Assembly (NCBI GenBank): GCA_012295275.1
Contig: CM022676.1
Location: 905,841-969,840, forward strand
Reading direction: 5' to 3'
DNA: 64,000 nucleotides
Source: Chrysomallon squamiferum
Taxonomy: Eukaryota > Mollusca > Gastropoda > Neomphalida > Peltospiridae
Part shown: in pieces, positions 43,750 to 56,729 of the stretch
Numbering within the stretch: position 1 is the first letter of the stretch
Layout of the letters: each line of letters opens with the position of its first letter
The notes under the pieces: generated by a model
Database searches by the model: none
What the model was told of the DNA's origin: nothing
The model's input: the letters and a program-made list of their open reading frames with translations, nothing else
Made by a program: the position numbers and the translations under genes

Positions 43750-43786
43750 ATTTAGTAATATACATATAACTGGGCATCCGGTCAAT
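43598..43786. repeat. (TA)n core with interleaved inverted repeats
   Basis: Arm A (GCCCAGTTATA then ATTACTAAATAAAAT) at 43614-43652 is inverted at 43746-43775. Block B (ATTGACCGGAT) at 43661-43671 is inverted at 43776-43786. A further partial direct copy of arm A lies at 43598-43613. A TA tract of about 66 bases (43680-43745) is at the centre. Confidence 0.85.
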
Positions 43787-44695
43787 TATAATACTAGATT
43801 CATTGAACTATGCCCTTGAAACAGTAGATATGAAAAGACATACATTTGATTAAAATACTGATGTCAAGGTCGATACCTAGCTAACACATAACGTAACCAT
43901 AAAGTAACCAATACACGAATTCCTTCGTGACAGAATCACAAATATGACTCATTTCAAGTGCTGCCTCATGCATTCTGTTTTAATGAACGCAAATAAAAAA
44001 GATCCCTTTTAAATAATTACTATCTATATATACTACCTAACAACTACCATATATAATATAGGCCTACACTATAGTTTAAGATCAGCAGTTGATTCCGTTC
44101 CAACGACTAAATTCGAAACGGTCATACAATATAAAATACATACATAAAATATTCACTCCTGTGCTATTTATTTATTGTTATGTTGTTTTTGTTTTTGATT
44201 CGTATTATTGTTTTTCTCTCTCTTTGGTATTTTTTTTTTCATATTTAAACTGATGCATATATTTCTTAATTAAAAATTTAAATGTCGTTATGGAATCACA
44301 TATTTAGAGAGATGGAATCACATAACTCTGTCGTCTAAACTTCGTTTCTACTGCGTTGTGGTTTCTTACACATTATATACTGAGTAAACACTAGCTCAGT
44401 TCGCTTAAACAGTTCAATGGATACTCATACACACATACACTCAGTCCTGCAGGCAGAGACGGATCTATTATGAAACTCATCTCTCTTCAAAATTTTAATA
44501 AAAGTTGGAGATGTGGCTAATCTTTTAAATATTGTCATGGAGCTTTGGCCCAGAAGATAAGACCTCGTTGCTGTTTGAGAAGGGCCCATAACGGTTCAAG
44601 CTTTCGGGCCCCTAAAAAGTAGGACCCGTACTTCCTGCAGGAATACACGTCAACAACATAACTGACTGTAGCAAATGTTTTTATTTTATTTATTT

Positions 44696-44707
44696 GTTGT
44701 TGTTGTT

Positions 44708-44755
<48 letters not shown>
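44696..44755. repeat. (TTG)n microsatellite
   Basis: About 60 bases of GTT/TTG repeats with one TAT interruption. Confidence 0.95.
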
Positions 44756-44936
44756 ATTTCCTTCATAAAAGCTAAACATTAATAAACTTGATGCAGTCCA
44801 TATAGACAAGTACTGTAATTTTAAAGCATCAGGAAATCAGTTTTTTTCAAGCTGAATTTTAAGCTGATGTTCATGTGGTAAATGTTACTATAACAAATAC
44901 AACTGCAGATAAAGTGAAACTGAAATATAATAATAA

Positions 44937-45476
44937 TGGGTCATTCCATGTCAAATCAACCTCCCACACACTGTTTTTTTTTTTAAACCCGACCGTCTCA
45001 GATTTTTATGAAATCTATATTGTGGCTAAACAAAAAAATTACACTTCTGAAACTTTTATACGTTTTAGTTAACATTTGGAAGATTAAATTTCAAGAAAGG
45101 TTATCTCAAGGTCATGTGATCCACAAGGTCAATTTCAAGGTTATAACAAAGGTCGAAAGTTTAGTGTACCCCACCATTCTCCAAACTGAACAATAATGGC
45201 AGATTTGAAAACCATGTCATATTGCCTTTTCAACAACAATTTTATGAAGAATGGCCCAGCAGATTCCTGAGATACGAGGGTTCAAAGGCTGGTGGTCACG
45301 CCCATTTTGGCCAAATATCTCAAAATTCGGGGGGCCTTATCTCCCAAATCACTGGTCCGATTGCCTAAAATTTCGGATTTGGTGCTGTGGGATCCCAGTC
45401 AACAAGTATACCAAGTTTCATAAAAACCTGAGACGGTCTGGTTTAACCCATTGGGTGATTTGACATAGAATGACCC
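44937..45476. mobile_element. Non-autonomous DNA transposon (MITE) with long terminal inverted repeats
   Basis: The left end GGGTCATTCCATGTCAAATC is matched by the inverted right end GGGTCATTCTATGTCAAATC. Similarity continues inward through GACCGTCTCAGRTTTTTATG, giving TIRs of roughly 70-80 bases with gaps. TAA stands on both sides (one base removed on the left), compatible with a 3-base TWA-type target duplication as in Harbinger-like elements. The element is about 540 bases with no transposase frame; the 70-codon frame at 45251 is not coding-like. The superfamily is an inference. Confidence 0.8.
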
Positions 45477-46619
45477 TAACACGAATATGATGATGTTTAA
45501 CAAAATATAATGAAAATATCACTAGAATTAAGTTGTTAAAAAGAGTATGTAATCATTTTAACATATTACCCTGTACATTGATCTCAAATAAAGTTATTTA
45601 ACGTTCTACAGAACATCCGTGGCGTTTTCATTTCCAGAGACTTTCATTATTATTATTATTTTTATTATTATTACTATTAATTCATTTATTTATTATTAAA
45701 ATAAAAAATACTATGTTGTTGGGGTTTTATTTTAATTTTAATTTTAATTTTTAATATAAATATTTAGTTACTTCAATTCAATGATTCTTTAAATTGGTCT
45801 GTTAATATAACATGTTTTATTTTTTTCTTATTATTTATTTATTTGTTGTTGTTTTTTTTTTTTTTTTTTTTTTTTTTGTTTTGGCAACAAATTTAATTAA
45901 ACGTTATTTCCCCACTCCACCAAATAGCTATACAGCTGATCTGATGATATATATATATATTTCATTAGTTATCAATGGCGTTTTGTACGTGACATAAAAA
46001 TGAATAATTTCTTATGACTCCTGTCTGACAACACTCGAGTGAAGGAATAAAGATAACCTATTTAAATAGCCTTGACCAGTTTTATTAGTCAACATTTTAT
46101 TTCTAGAAAAAGAATCAGCCTGGTAACGTAAGAGTCATCTCGCTAGTTGAAAACAGTTCCAAAACGGTATAATAGCACTGTTGTTAGAGACAGAGGGATG
46201 GATGGATGGATGGATGGATAATAGATAGATACAGATATAGATATTGATTTCAAATGATATTAAAAATCCGATTCATTGCTAACTCAGTGTACATAGTTAT
46301 TTGTGAACAACACATGGACAAGGCTCGCAAGGTCTCAGTAGTATGTCACTGGGTCACTGGTTAGTACACATAGTGCACAGAAACGTTTCTCTTTTTCTTT
46401 TCTTTTCACCTATAGCTTACAATATACTTACTGAATGTGCACTGCCACGTTTATTTATTTATTTATTTATTTATTTATTATTATTATTTAAAATTAATTT
46501 TGTCTAGAAAATTATACATTTTTGAAATACTGAATATATAATCTGTTTCGACTACTCAGAAAAAACAAACAAAAAACAATTCAATAAAAAATATCAGTCT
46601 AAATATAGTTCACATTCAC

Positions 46620-46689
<70 letters not shown>

Positions 46690-47097
46690 AGAATGTTTTA
46701 TTCTCAGCGAGTGTTTGTATTCATTTTCATTACAAAAAAAGAAAAAAAGAAAAAACGAAACACGCACACACACAAAACCCCCAAAACCCCAAACAACATA
46801 ATAATAAATAAATGAATAAAGGAAAAATAACAAACAAACAAAAAATAAAATATTTCCGAGACATTTCTTCGTTAAATTATGCAAATGAAGCAACCTTGAA
46901 CCACTTCCTTTTAAAGCTATTTGCTTCTGGCAAGCAAGATTTCTGTATGGCCTAGAAGAAAGTCTACCTCCAGTTTAATTATAGTTTGTTGTGGAACTCT
47001 CTTGCGTTGAGTACACATGTATGGCGTACATGTGGTGATGTGTATACGCAGTTGATAAATATTAAAAGTTGGCTGTACTGCTGGCAGTTCTAGGGAT
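45477..47097. other. Intergenic before sulfite oxidase; (GATG)n and (GA)n microsatellites
   Basis: Contains a T run at 45849-45877, (GATG)n at about 46197-46219, (TTTA)n near 46450-46480 and a pure (GA)n of about 64 bases at 46622-46685. The promoter of sulfite oxidase should lie in the last few hundred bases. No gene seen. Confidence 0.6.
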
Positions 47098-50000
47098 ATG
47101 CTCAGAAACTTCAGTACACGCGGTCTTAACTATATATTCCAGCGTCGTCTGCCCGCTAAAGCCTTATCGGCGGGATGTGGCAGGACCGAAAGGACCGAAA
47201 GGAATGAAAAAAGATTCATCAGCTGGTGCGAAGAAAATTTTGATGGGTCATTTCAGAAAAATTCGTCTAAATGGATTGCTGTTGGAACTGCCGCTGTTGT
47301 TGGTAAATATTAAAAGATATTATTCTTTATCAGTGTTAACATTGTCTGTATTTAAGCTATTTGAAATGCAAAAATATAGTAAAACTGAATAAAAAATTTA
47401 AAAGGAGAAACAAAGATTAAAATTAAAATTTAGATATTAATATTAACAATTATTATTATTGCTGCTGTATGCTGATTTATAACACTTGCCACATATTCTT
47501 AATCAGTTAATGATATTATATAGAAAGAAGATGACCTTCTATTTGTATTTATTTATATTGCTGTTTAATATAGACTCCAAGGTATATGTATTGCCACTTA
47601 TCAAGACAAAATGATTCGTTTTCCACAGAACATGCAGAATTTGAGAATGAAATATATCTTAGTTAACAAAATTAATAATAAAATATCGAATAAAGCAAAT
47701 ATTCTAATCGGTCATCTCACGTACATTTTAAGTTATATTAATAATAATTAAATAATAATAATAATATTTATTTTAAATTTAATTTTTGAAAAAGTTATTT
47801 AAGAAACAACTATCGCAACTAAAATATAAATTTAATATAAATATATATATATATATATATGATGACTCAGTTAATCAGCAACTAGAAAGCTAATCGCTGC
47901 ATTCAACTGTAGGTTTACGATCATGGTCAATTTATAATAGCGTTAGCTAGAGAAACTGACAGATTCTTTAGAGATTTAATATTATTCCATTTTTATATAA
48001 TAAAAAAAAAACCCAAAAAACACTTTTTGTTTTCTTTTTTTTTGACTTTCCATTAAAAGTAAAAATTTCATAGAACTGAAATTATTTCTGATTTATTTTT
48101 CAAACATGATATAAGTCGTAAAAAAATGGCTGTCACGGTTTCAATACATTTTGTATCCTGGGGTATTTATTTTTTATTAACGCAAATGAATAAAACATGC
48201 CATTTAGTTTCTTAGAAAAAAAAGAATGATGAAAAAAGAAAGTTTATAGTATAATAACAACATTTATGTGTCTATTTTGTTTACGTCGCTATACCAGTGT
48301 GTTAATTTATTCTTAGCTCATTTTTAAAATATGATTTAACTGTAAAATAATCTAGGAGACGATAACGATATAAATGTTAAAACTGATTTAAAATAATTAA
48401 CATTTTCACCCCTACAGAGAGTAATTGAAATAACACCATGACCACCCCCACAACAACAATAATAACGTGAACTTGGAAAATTGCAAACAATTTTTAAACA
48501 ATTAAAATGATTAATTAAATAAACTAGTTACAATGGAGGAAATAGATATTCCTTTAACTAGTGCTGAGCTACTGTTTTGAGAGTGTTTTGAATAAATTCA
48601 TTAACAGAAAAAATATTTGAAAAAATTTGGTAAACAATTATTAGCATTTGAAGCTAAAGGCGAGCGTTATTATATCAATCAATTTAACTGAAAAGAGCAA
48701 AATATTATAATTATATAATTTTATTTATTCGTTTGTTGATTTATTTAAAAAAAAAAAAATTTGTAACTGCATTTAAACAAGGACATGGTCTTGAGATAAT
48801 ATACATTTGCGAATAACAAACGATTTCTTACACTCTGACTTGCAGTATACTTAATGTCCGATATAATACAGCTTTGTAATGTTATATTTTAAAATATTTT
48901 ATAATATCAAAGGGAAAACCAGCTACTTCTCTATTAGTTCTGAATAATTAAATGTAGTCAAAAGGTGACCTTTTGTAATTTTAGCCCAAGCTAAACAGGT
49001 CATTCAGTGAAGCGAATTGTAAGTATGCAAGCTTATCAGATTTGGCCTTGGCCTTATTGTTTCGAGGAATTCAAACTGTTGGGCAGGCCATAACAGTTAC
49101 AGAGCTGTTACCCGAATAAATAATTTATTAGGTTAAGATTATTCATTGTGTATGTGGTACACGTGCACTGAATATATATATATATATAATTATAATAAAA
49201 TAAACAAAAAAAAAGAAAGAAAAGAAAAGAAAGTAGACAATATAATAAATTAGAACAAAGCTGTTTTATACTGTTTGTTTTAAAAACATTTGTTCTTGTA
49301 GAACAGTGCTGCCCAACGTCTGGCCCACGAAGCCTTAGAATCCGGCCCACTAGTCAGTCTTCAATTTATTCCTTAATTATTCAATAAAATTGTTTTATTA
49401 TTGAAATACAAAGCCATTTATTTGAACAAATGTTTTTTTAATCTTGACAATTGTTAAATTTGTTTTATAGAATGTAAGGTTCTAAATCAAAATTTTTAAT
49501 GGTCATTTCGTATTCATGTAATATCTGGAGACTATAATTTTTTGATAGCAGTGAAGAAGTAATAGAAATAGTATCATATGTAGGACCCCTGTGTTTAAAT
49601 TGAGTTATGAATTATAATTGTAGAATGGATAATTTCTATAAATAGAATAATAGAATCAATGTTTTCAGTTCTGAATACTTTTTCAAACCATTTCAAGTAG
49701 TTGTATTAAAACATGAAAGGCTAGAAATGTGAGTCCGGCCCACTGGCATCGTTTTTTCTTAAATCCGGCCCATGTTCGGAAAAGGTTGGGCAGCACTGTC
49801 GTAGAACTTAACAAAAAAGGATATAGTTTTAAAATGTAAAGCAAAAGTAGTTTAAACTGCATTATATACGGACAAAATAAAGTCTTACAATACACCTCGT
49901 AATAAAAACATAAATTAACCAAGAACGACCCTCCCTAATAAATAAATAAATAAATAAATAAAAGGAAAAAGAGAAGTTAATGAAACACTTATTAAATAGA

Positions 50001-51773
50001 TAAATAAATAAATAATGATGATGATGATGATGATAATACTTTTTAATAAAAGATAAAAAAAAAGAAAAAAAAAAAGAGTTGATACTACTACTAATAATAA
50101 AATATGCATTGTTATTATTATTCTTTTTTAAACAGCTGTGTGCTTCCCTCTGATTTCAGACAAACATGTTAACTTACCACTGATTATTCACAACTATAAT
50201 CTTAACAATAAATGTAATCATAATTTCCTTTTTGAAACAAACAATTCCAAGATGTTTCATTTAGTTTTTGTGGAAAGATTTTCCATGATGGTAGAAAACG
50301 TTTTCGTTAAAGAATGTTGACATATAACGAAGTAGAGTGAGATGAAATAGTAGGCGAGGTGTACGTTCACCTTGGAGGCGTCAGTGAATCACGTGCGTGC
50401 CTTCTCTCACAACAGCCACTCAAATCCCGAGATCGATTTTACTAAACTTTTCATATATCTGTTATTGTTTAATTTTTTAATTTTATTTTTTTTTTAAATC
50501 GATTATTTTCAAACTGTCTTTTTAACCTTCTACGATAAGAAAATTCCTAATATGCCTAATTTCAAGTTAACAAAAAAACAAAAAAAAACAAACAAAAATA
50601 AATAAATAAACAAAAAATAAAAAATATTATGTAACAGTAAGTATGGCAGTAGTAAAAAAAAAGAAAGTGCAATTTTTCCCTATCTTCTCAACATATAAGT
50701 TGAAAGTGCATGGAGTTGACAGATATATATATATTTTTAATTATTCTGATACTGTACGTTTCATTATATATTTTAATTTAATTATATTCTGATTTGAATG
50801 ATGCGTTCTGCACCTTACTTTACCCAGTGGGAACCATATAAATAATAATAATAATAATAATGGCAAAAAAAATATGCAAACGTGATGTTAAAAACAGATC
50901 ATGGTCTCGATTTGAAAGGTATAATTTTATCCAGGTGACCGGTTTGTGTTTTACACAGTACATAATAGTTTCACCTTGTTTTATTACTTTCTTGTCCTTG
51001 ACACCTATATTTCGCCTCTAAGAAATCGCTCTAGTAACAAGGTCAGTTTTATATTTTTCTTTTTTAAATTTATCCTAGACTTTTATGCACACATGCTGAG
51101 ATGGACAGAATTGCGATTAGATCTGTTCTCATTTTAGATTCCGACATCACTATCTTTTCCCTCTTTTATTTTTTCTCTCTTTCTCTTTCTGGTTATTTTT
51201 TATTTTTTTGTTATTTATTTTATTTTTTTTTCATGTTAGTGGATTGTTTGCAGCTCTACATTTTTCTTCTTATTATTCTTAATGAGAAAAGTTAATCGGA
51301 CACACACACATATTTTTCCTATAATTTAATTTAATTAATGCAGATAACGATGCTTTTATGTGAGACATCAATTGGAAATGTAACAATAACCGAACTGGAC
51401 TAAAGTATAGTAACAGAAAGTGCTGATTTTAGGGATTGTTTATACCAAATATAAAATACACTGATGTCAGTGATAACGCGTGAAATCATGAGTCCTGTTT
51501 GCGAATATAATAAAATCTTAATAAAAACAATAAATAAATGTTTGTATAAAATTGTATGGATCATGAAAATCGATGTTCTTTTTTGTCCACCGTTTGTTTA
51601 AGCTCTGAACAAGTCGTAAAATCGTTCACATTTTAGTTTAGTTGTATATATTATTGACGGAAAATTGTATTTGAAATAAATATGGATAAAGAATAATAAA
51701 TAATAACTGTATTAGCGTACCAAGGTTTGCATTATATAAAGCAGTAAACCATCCAACCCTCCACCTCCCCCAA

Positions 51774-51809
<36 letters not shown>

Positions 51810-53534
51810 CTAAAAAAGAGTTAATAAAATCTAGAAAAAAAAAAAAAAAAATCTCTGACAAATTTTTTTTTTATAATAACTATTCCTTTGGAGAAATAAT
51901 GTGTCACAAACAATGGTTTCAAGTTTTTCTTATTTACATTTTGGTTGATTTTTGTCAGAGATTTTGTTTCTAGATTTTATTAACTCTTTTTTAGATTATT
52001 ATTATTATTACTATTATATATTATTTATTTATTAGGAGCTGCTGTGTTCTGGAGCTGGCACAGTGAAGTATTTGCATCTGCTAAAAGTGCACCTGAAGTA
52101 TTCTGCAAAGACTTGCCAACATTTAAAAACGAAGAAGTGGCCCAACACAAAACAAAAGAAAAAGGGATATGGGTAACCTATAAAAGAGGAGTTTATGATG
52201 TCACTGATTTTATTCCAGAACATCCTGGAGGAAACAAGATTTTGCTTGCAGCAGGATCTGATATTGAGCCCTACTGGGATCTCTATGGTGTCCACAAAGA
52301 ACCAAATGTTGTGAAAATGTTAGAGAAATATAGAATTGGAAATATTGACAAAGTCTATGTGGCTCAGAAGACCTCCAGGGACGACCCGTATAGGAATGAC
52401 CCCAAAAGGAATCCTCTCCTAGTACCAGCTTCAGAGAAACCTTTCAATGCTGAAACTCCTACACCATTTATGGCTGAAGCTTTCTTAACCTCCAATGATC
52501 TATTTTTTGTACGAAATCATCTTCCAGTACCAGATCTCAAAACAGTGAATCTGCAAATTGGCATAGAGGGCTCATCAAAATGTAAAACCTTCTCACTGGC
52601 AGAATTGAAGAAGGAATTTCCTAAGAAGACGGTTGTTTCTGTTATTCAGTGTGCTGGAAACCGCCGAAGTGATATGCTCAAGATTAAAGAGGTGAAGGGT
52701 TTATTTTGGGGAGCTGGTGCTATTGGGAATGCAGAATGGTCTGGTGCTCTTCTTAATGATGTCTTGAAAGTGTCAGGGATAGACATAGACACTGTGAAAA
52801 CAAAACACATTCAGTTTGAAGGACTGGACAAAGGTCCTGATGGGTCCACATATGGAGCTTCAATTCCAATTGAAATAGCAAAAGATCTAAAAAATGATAT
52901 CATTTTAGCTTATGAAATGAATGGCATGGATCTGCCAAGGGATCATGGGTACCCGCTGCGTGTTATTATTCCTGGTGTTGTTGGAGCACGGCAGGTGAAG
53001 TGGCTCAGTAAGATAACTCTGAGTGACAAGGAAAGTGGATGCCATTGGCAGCAGCGAGACTACAAAGGTTTCAACAGCTCAACTGACTGGCACAATGTGA
53101 ACTTTGATAAATCCTGTGCCATCCAACATTTGCCAGTTATCTCTGCCATCTGTGAACCAACTGAAGACCAAGTCCTCCAAGAGGAAGATGAAGAAGTAAC
53201 AATGAGAGGATATGCATACAGCGGTGGTGGAAGAGCAATAATACGTGTTGATGTTTCAGTAGATGGGGGAAACACTTGGTATGAAGCTGATCTTCAGCCA
53301 ACCAATCAGTCTCTTTATAGAACATGGTCATGGACTCTGTGGGATGCAACTGTACCTCTTCCAGAAACCCACGGAAAGAGAATTGACCTGGTCTGCAAGG
53401 CAATAGATGTATCCTACAATGTACAGCCAGACAATGTGGAAGGAATCTGGAATCTGCGAGGTGTCCTAAGCAATGCCTGGCACAGGGTTACTGTAAATGT
53501 ACATCCAAACCATCAACATGTGCCAAACACTTAG
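47098..53534 (+). CDS. SUOX: Sulfite oxidase, mitochondrial
   Basis: Oxidises sulfite to sulfate in the mitochondrial intermembrane space, passing electrons to cytochrome c; last step of cysteine catabolism. Exon 1 47098-47302 and exon 2 52036-53534 (ends TAG) join in phase to give 567 residues (human 545). Residues 1 to about 45 are a basic mitochondrial presequence (RNFSTRGLNYIFQRRLP), followed by a hydrophobic stretch (WIAVGTAAVVGAAVFW). The cytochrome b5 domain (about 90-175) has haem ligands His131 (EHPGG) and His155 (YGVH). The molybdopterin domain has the Mo-ligand Cys274 in VIQCAGNRRSDM. The C-terminal dimerisation domain contains YSGGGRAIIRVDVSVDGGNT and ends WNLRGVLSNAWHRVTVNV. All catalytic features are intact. 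ATG 47098 is the first in frame with a plausible presequence. The 4.7 kb intron carries a hAT-type MITE and an inverted repeat next to the exon 2 acceptor. Confidence 0.97.
49304..49798. mobile_element. hAT-type MITE in sulfite oxidase intron
   Basis: The ends are inverted: CAGTGCTGCCCAACGTCTGG at the left and, read inward from the right, CAGTGCTGCCCAACCTTTTC. Short GGCCCAC/CCGGCCCA blocks lie inside both ends. An 8-base target duplication flanks it: TTGTAGAA (49296-49303) and TCGTAGAA (49799-49806), 7 of 8 identical. Length, TIR and 8-base duplication fit the hAT superfamily. It is 495 bases with no transposase frame. Confidence 0.85.
51786..52010. repeat. Strong inverted repeat just upstream of sulfite oxidase exon 2
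   Basis: The left arm (51786-51872) reads (AAT)n, CTAAAAAAGAGTTAATAAAA, TCTAGAAA, an A run, then TCTCTGACAAA. The right arm (51948-52010) is its reverse complement in the same order, including the (ATT)n end. The loop is about 75 bases. The splice acceptor of exon 2 lies about 25 bases beyond the right arm. Confidence 0.85.
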
Positions 53535-56189
53535 AAACAAAATGTGGATTTGATTTTGTTAATATTAATTACATAAACAGATGGTGACAATTAGAGGATA
53601 AACAAAGGTATTCAGTTACAATTAAAAATGCTCTGTTTAATGATGCAGATAGAAAATTACATGTTATAGATACATTTGCAGTATGTATGAGCGATAAATG
53701 TAGATGGTTATTATACAGTACATTTTAATTACATTTAGTAAGTGGTTGGAAAAATATTTTTAAAAACTGAATTATATTTAAAGCTTTTTGACTTTTTAAT
53801 GGGTAAGCATTACATAGGTTTACGTTAAATTACTGATTTACAGACAAAAACATATTACATATTGTTAGAGTTTGATTAGAAACTAAAATACTTGTTAACA
53901 AGACCATTTCATGTGCCTTATTTGATAAATAGCCATTAATGCTTTATTTTAAATATTTTTAATTATAATGTATAACTATTTAACATCATTTAAACAAAAT
54001 AGTTATTAATCATCAGCCATTATCAATTACAAAGTTAGTTCCAACAAAATATATGGAATTCAAATTTTTCTATATTTTTTTACAGAAGATTTTTTCTCAA
54101 ATATTTTTTTTTTTTTACAAATATACCTAATTATGTAAATTAAGAAATAAATGCCAAAAATAAAAAATATAACTAACTGTGAAAGTCCATTAAGACCTAG
54201 TTAAAAAATGCATACAGCATCTTTAAGTCTTTGGTTTCTTTTTATGGCATCAAATAAATTTAACAAAGCAATATTTTATTTTGTTTTGGACAAAATCTCT
54301 GCTAAGACAAAAAACCATGACTACTGTGAACAAACTCATTTCTGGGTTTGGTGTTACAGGACTGGCCCACTCTTTGAGGTTTTCACAGCATATTTTATTT
54401 TCAAATTTGTTCTCATTAATGGAATGAATGACTTTCATGTTGATTTGCCCGTCCATTAATTTAAACTGCTGAAATGTAGAAATAAGATTATTTTTTGTGA
54501 ATTTTTAATGTATACAAATCTATTTTAACCTGACAGGCATTTTAATCAACAGTAACACATTCCTTTTTAATTTTGTCATAAATACCTGTTGATAGTGTTT
54601 TTATTTTAATGAAGGAAATATGTTACAAATTTAAGAAAGCAGATTTATGGAAAAAATTAATAATACCTGTATGGTATGTTGCTGCATTAAAAAAGATAAG
54701 GTAATTTTTCTTTTCAGAAATTACTTCATGAAATACAAGACTGATAAAATGAATACTGGATTTTGTATTTCTTGTGAAATTTATAAATGATGACTCCTCA
54801 TTCATTTTGCATTCCTCTGTAACAAGTGCTGACCATCTTTAAGCAAGACAAGACTTTTCTTGCATGACAAATTTGGAAACGCACGAACCTTTATTCAGGG
54901 ACTTGATTTTTATTTTTTATCTTATTTTACAAAAGAATTTATAATTGCAAAATATATGTCATTATATTTACTATATTATTATTTTTACCATTTTATTTGT
55001 AACTAAAATGCAAATTGTGACAAGAAGCATTTATTAATGAAATGTTACTTTTTGTGATTTTGTTAATTTTATGTTTGATTTTGTATATTCATTAGTCAGA
55101 ATGTTTAAATTATATTATTCAAGATTTATTTTTATAATATCCAAGATGTTGAATTTGCACTGTATAAACTGCTTAAATTTAAATTGCAGTTTTTATCGGG
55201 TTAATGGTGTTATTATTTAACATTGTTAAATTTTATTTATGGTTTTTAAATAAACAATATTTTTGAATTGTTGTTTGAAACATTTAAATCATGCATTTAT
55301 ATAAAAATTCCAATTTCTCAGACTTAAATATGCCATCTGAAATTTAAAAATAAACATCCATGACAACCCAAAATAATTGTTACCTTTATTTATCCACCAG
55401 ACACTTATTTATTGTCTGGGATCTAATTTGAGTAACATTTTATCCTTTTACCAGGATTCAATAACAATTCTGTTTGGGCACATATTTGAAATAGAGTAAA
55501 TACATCAAAATATGATTTCAGATAATTCTAACACTGACATAAACAGAAAAGTTGAAGTTTTTAGATCCATTTGCAAAATTACCTCTGCGTTTGAATTCTT
55601 GGTTAGGTTCAAAAACTAATACGGTCAGCTTATAAATCCATTATTATTTATTTAAATAAGAATACCATTCAGTAACTAGATATAATCTGCAAATTACTTT
55701 ACACAAGAAGCTTTTAGAATATAAACATTTTGATTTCACAGATTTTTTAATTGCTGATAATGTGTAGTCCCCCTAAATCTGTAACGTGGTTGAGTTTCAA
55801 ATAAGTACTCAGTAATTTATTACAAGTTTAAACTGTTTAATATAGTTTATCAACTGATCTCATAAAATATCATTACTGCAGTGATAAACATATTACAACA
55901 TGACTGTTCTGTATTCTATTCCAATTTTCTAGAATGAAACTATTGTTCCAATTAAAAACACAATTGTTTCAATAATTTTCAACAACCACTAAGAAAAAAA
56001 AAATAAAAAAAAAAAAAATAAAAATAAAAAAGATAATAATTAAAAAAATAAAATAAAATAGGAAAGGTATTAAAAAGAAATTAACATTGTGAATAACAAG
56101 TGTTGATTTGAACAACATACAGTACATTTTATTAACAATTTAATTCCTTGTTTTTTATTCCAGACAAGAAAGTTCTGTCAGTCATTTAG
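53535..56189. other. 3' flank between convergent SUOX and CBS
   Basis: AT-rich. Several AATAAA motifs occur (for example near 54146 and 55246) that could end SUOX transcripts. An A-rich block lies at 55992-56060. No coding exon seen in this part. Confidence 0.55.
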
Positions 56190-56348
56190 TTTGGAATTCC
56201 TGTGTCTTACAATATTTGGATTTTTTATTTTGCCAGTGTTAGAGTGACAGCTGTTCTTCAGAACTATTCAACCTACATTCGAAGTTATTTACAGATCATA
56301 AAAAGTACTTTTGATGATGTTATGGAAAGACAGACTGAATATGACTTG
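56190..56348 (+). CDS. Orphan coding-like exon, unrecognised
   Basis: A pyrimidine-containing acceptor (GTCATTTAG) is followed by 53 open codons, phase 0 to phase 0, ending at a donor GTATGG (56349). It starts FGIPVSYNIWIFYFASVRVT and ends FDDVMERQTEYDL, with an amphipathic middle. The codon pattern and complexity are unlike the surrounding AT-rich DNA. No partner exon was found on the plus strand, and the CBS gene occupies the other strand downstream. I do not recognise a family. It might be an isolated exon fragment left by rearrangement. Confidence 0.35.
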
Positions 56349-56729
56349 GTATGGTTTATTTGATCTACAAATAATTAATCCATATGGCACATCAATCTTA
56401 TTGTTTTTAAACCCAAATCACATCACATACATGTTAATATATGAAAATGAAAATATAAATTATCTGAAGTTGCATTAGTAAATCACATATGATAAATAAA
56501 TTATTTTATTTAAAAGTCAAAATTTATATATCATTTGAAACCGACATGAGACATTTAATGTAATCAGTCAGATTTATTACCAGCCCCTGACACCACTAGT
56601 ATCTACCATCACCAGCCTCCACTGACAGTTTAACACATTAAAACAATTTATCTGATTTTTCACAGCTCATAGAAAAATAGATTCATGTTTTGTAATATTA
56701 ACTGTACAGATGCAATTCTGCTGGTGACA

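Noticed and set aside
45251-45463. Trp-rich plus frame
   Set aside because: Lies inside the TIR element and overlaps its right inverted repeat; no transposase features.
53060-53403. Minus-strand frames inside SUOX exon 2
   Set aside because: Antisense shadows of the strongly conserved SUOX coding sequence.
54208-54459. 83-codon plus frame after SUOX
   Set aside because: No splice context or recognisable family; composition like the flanking 3' region.
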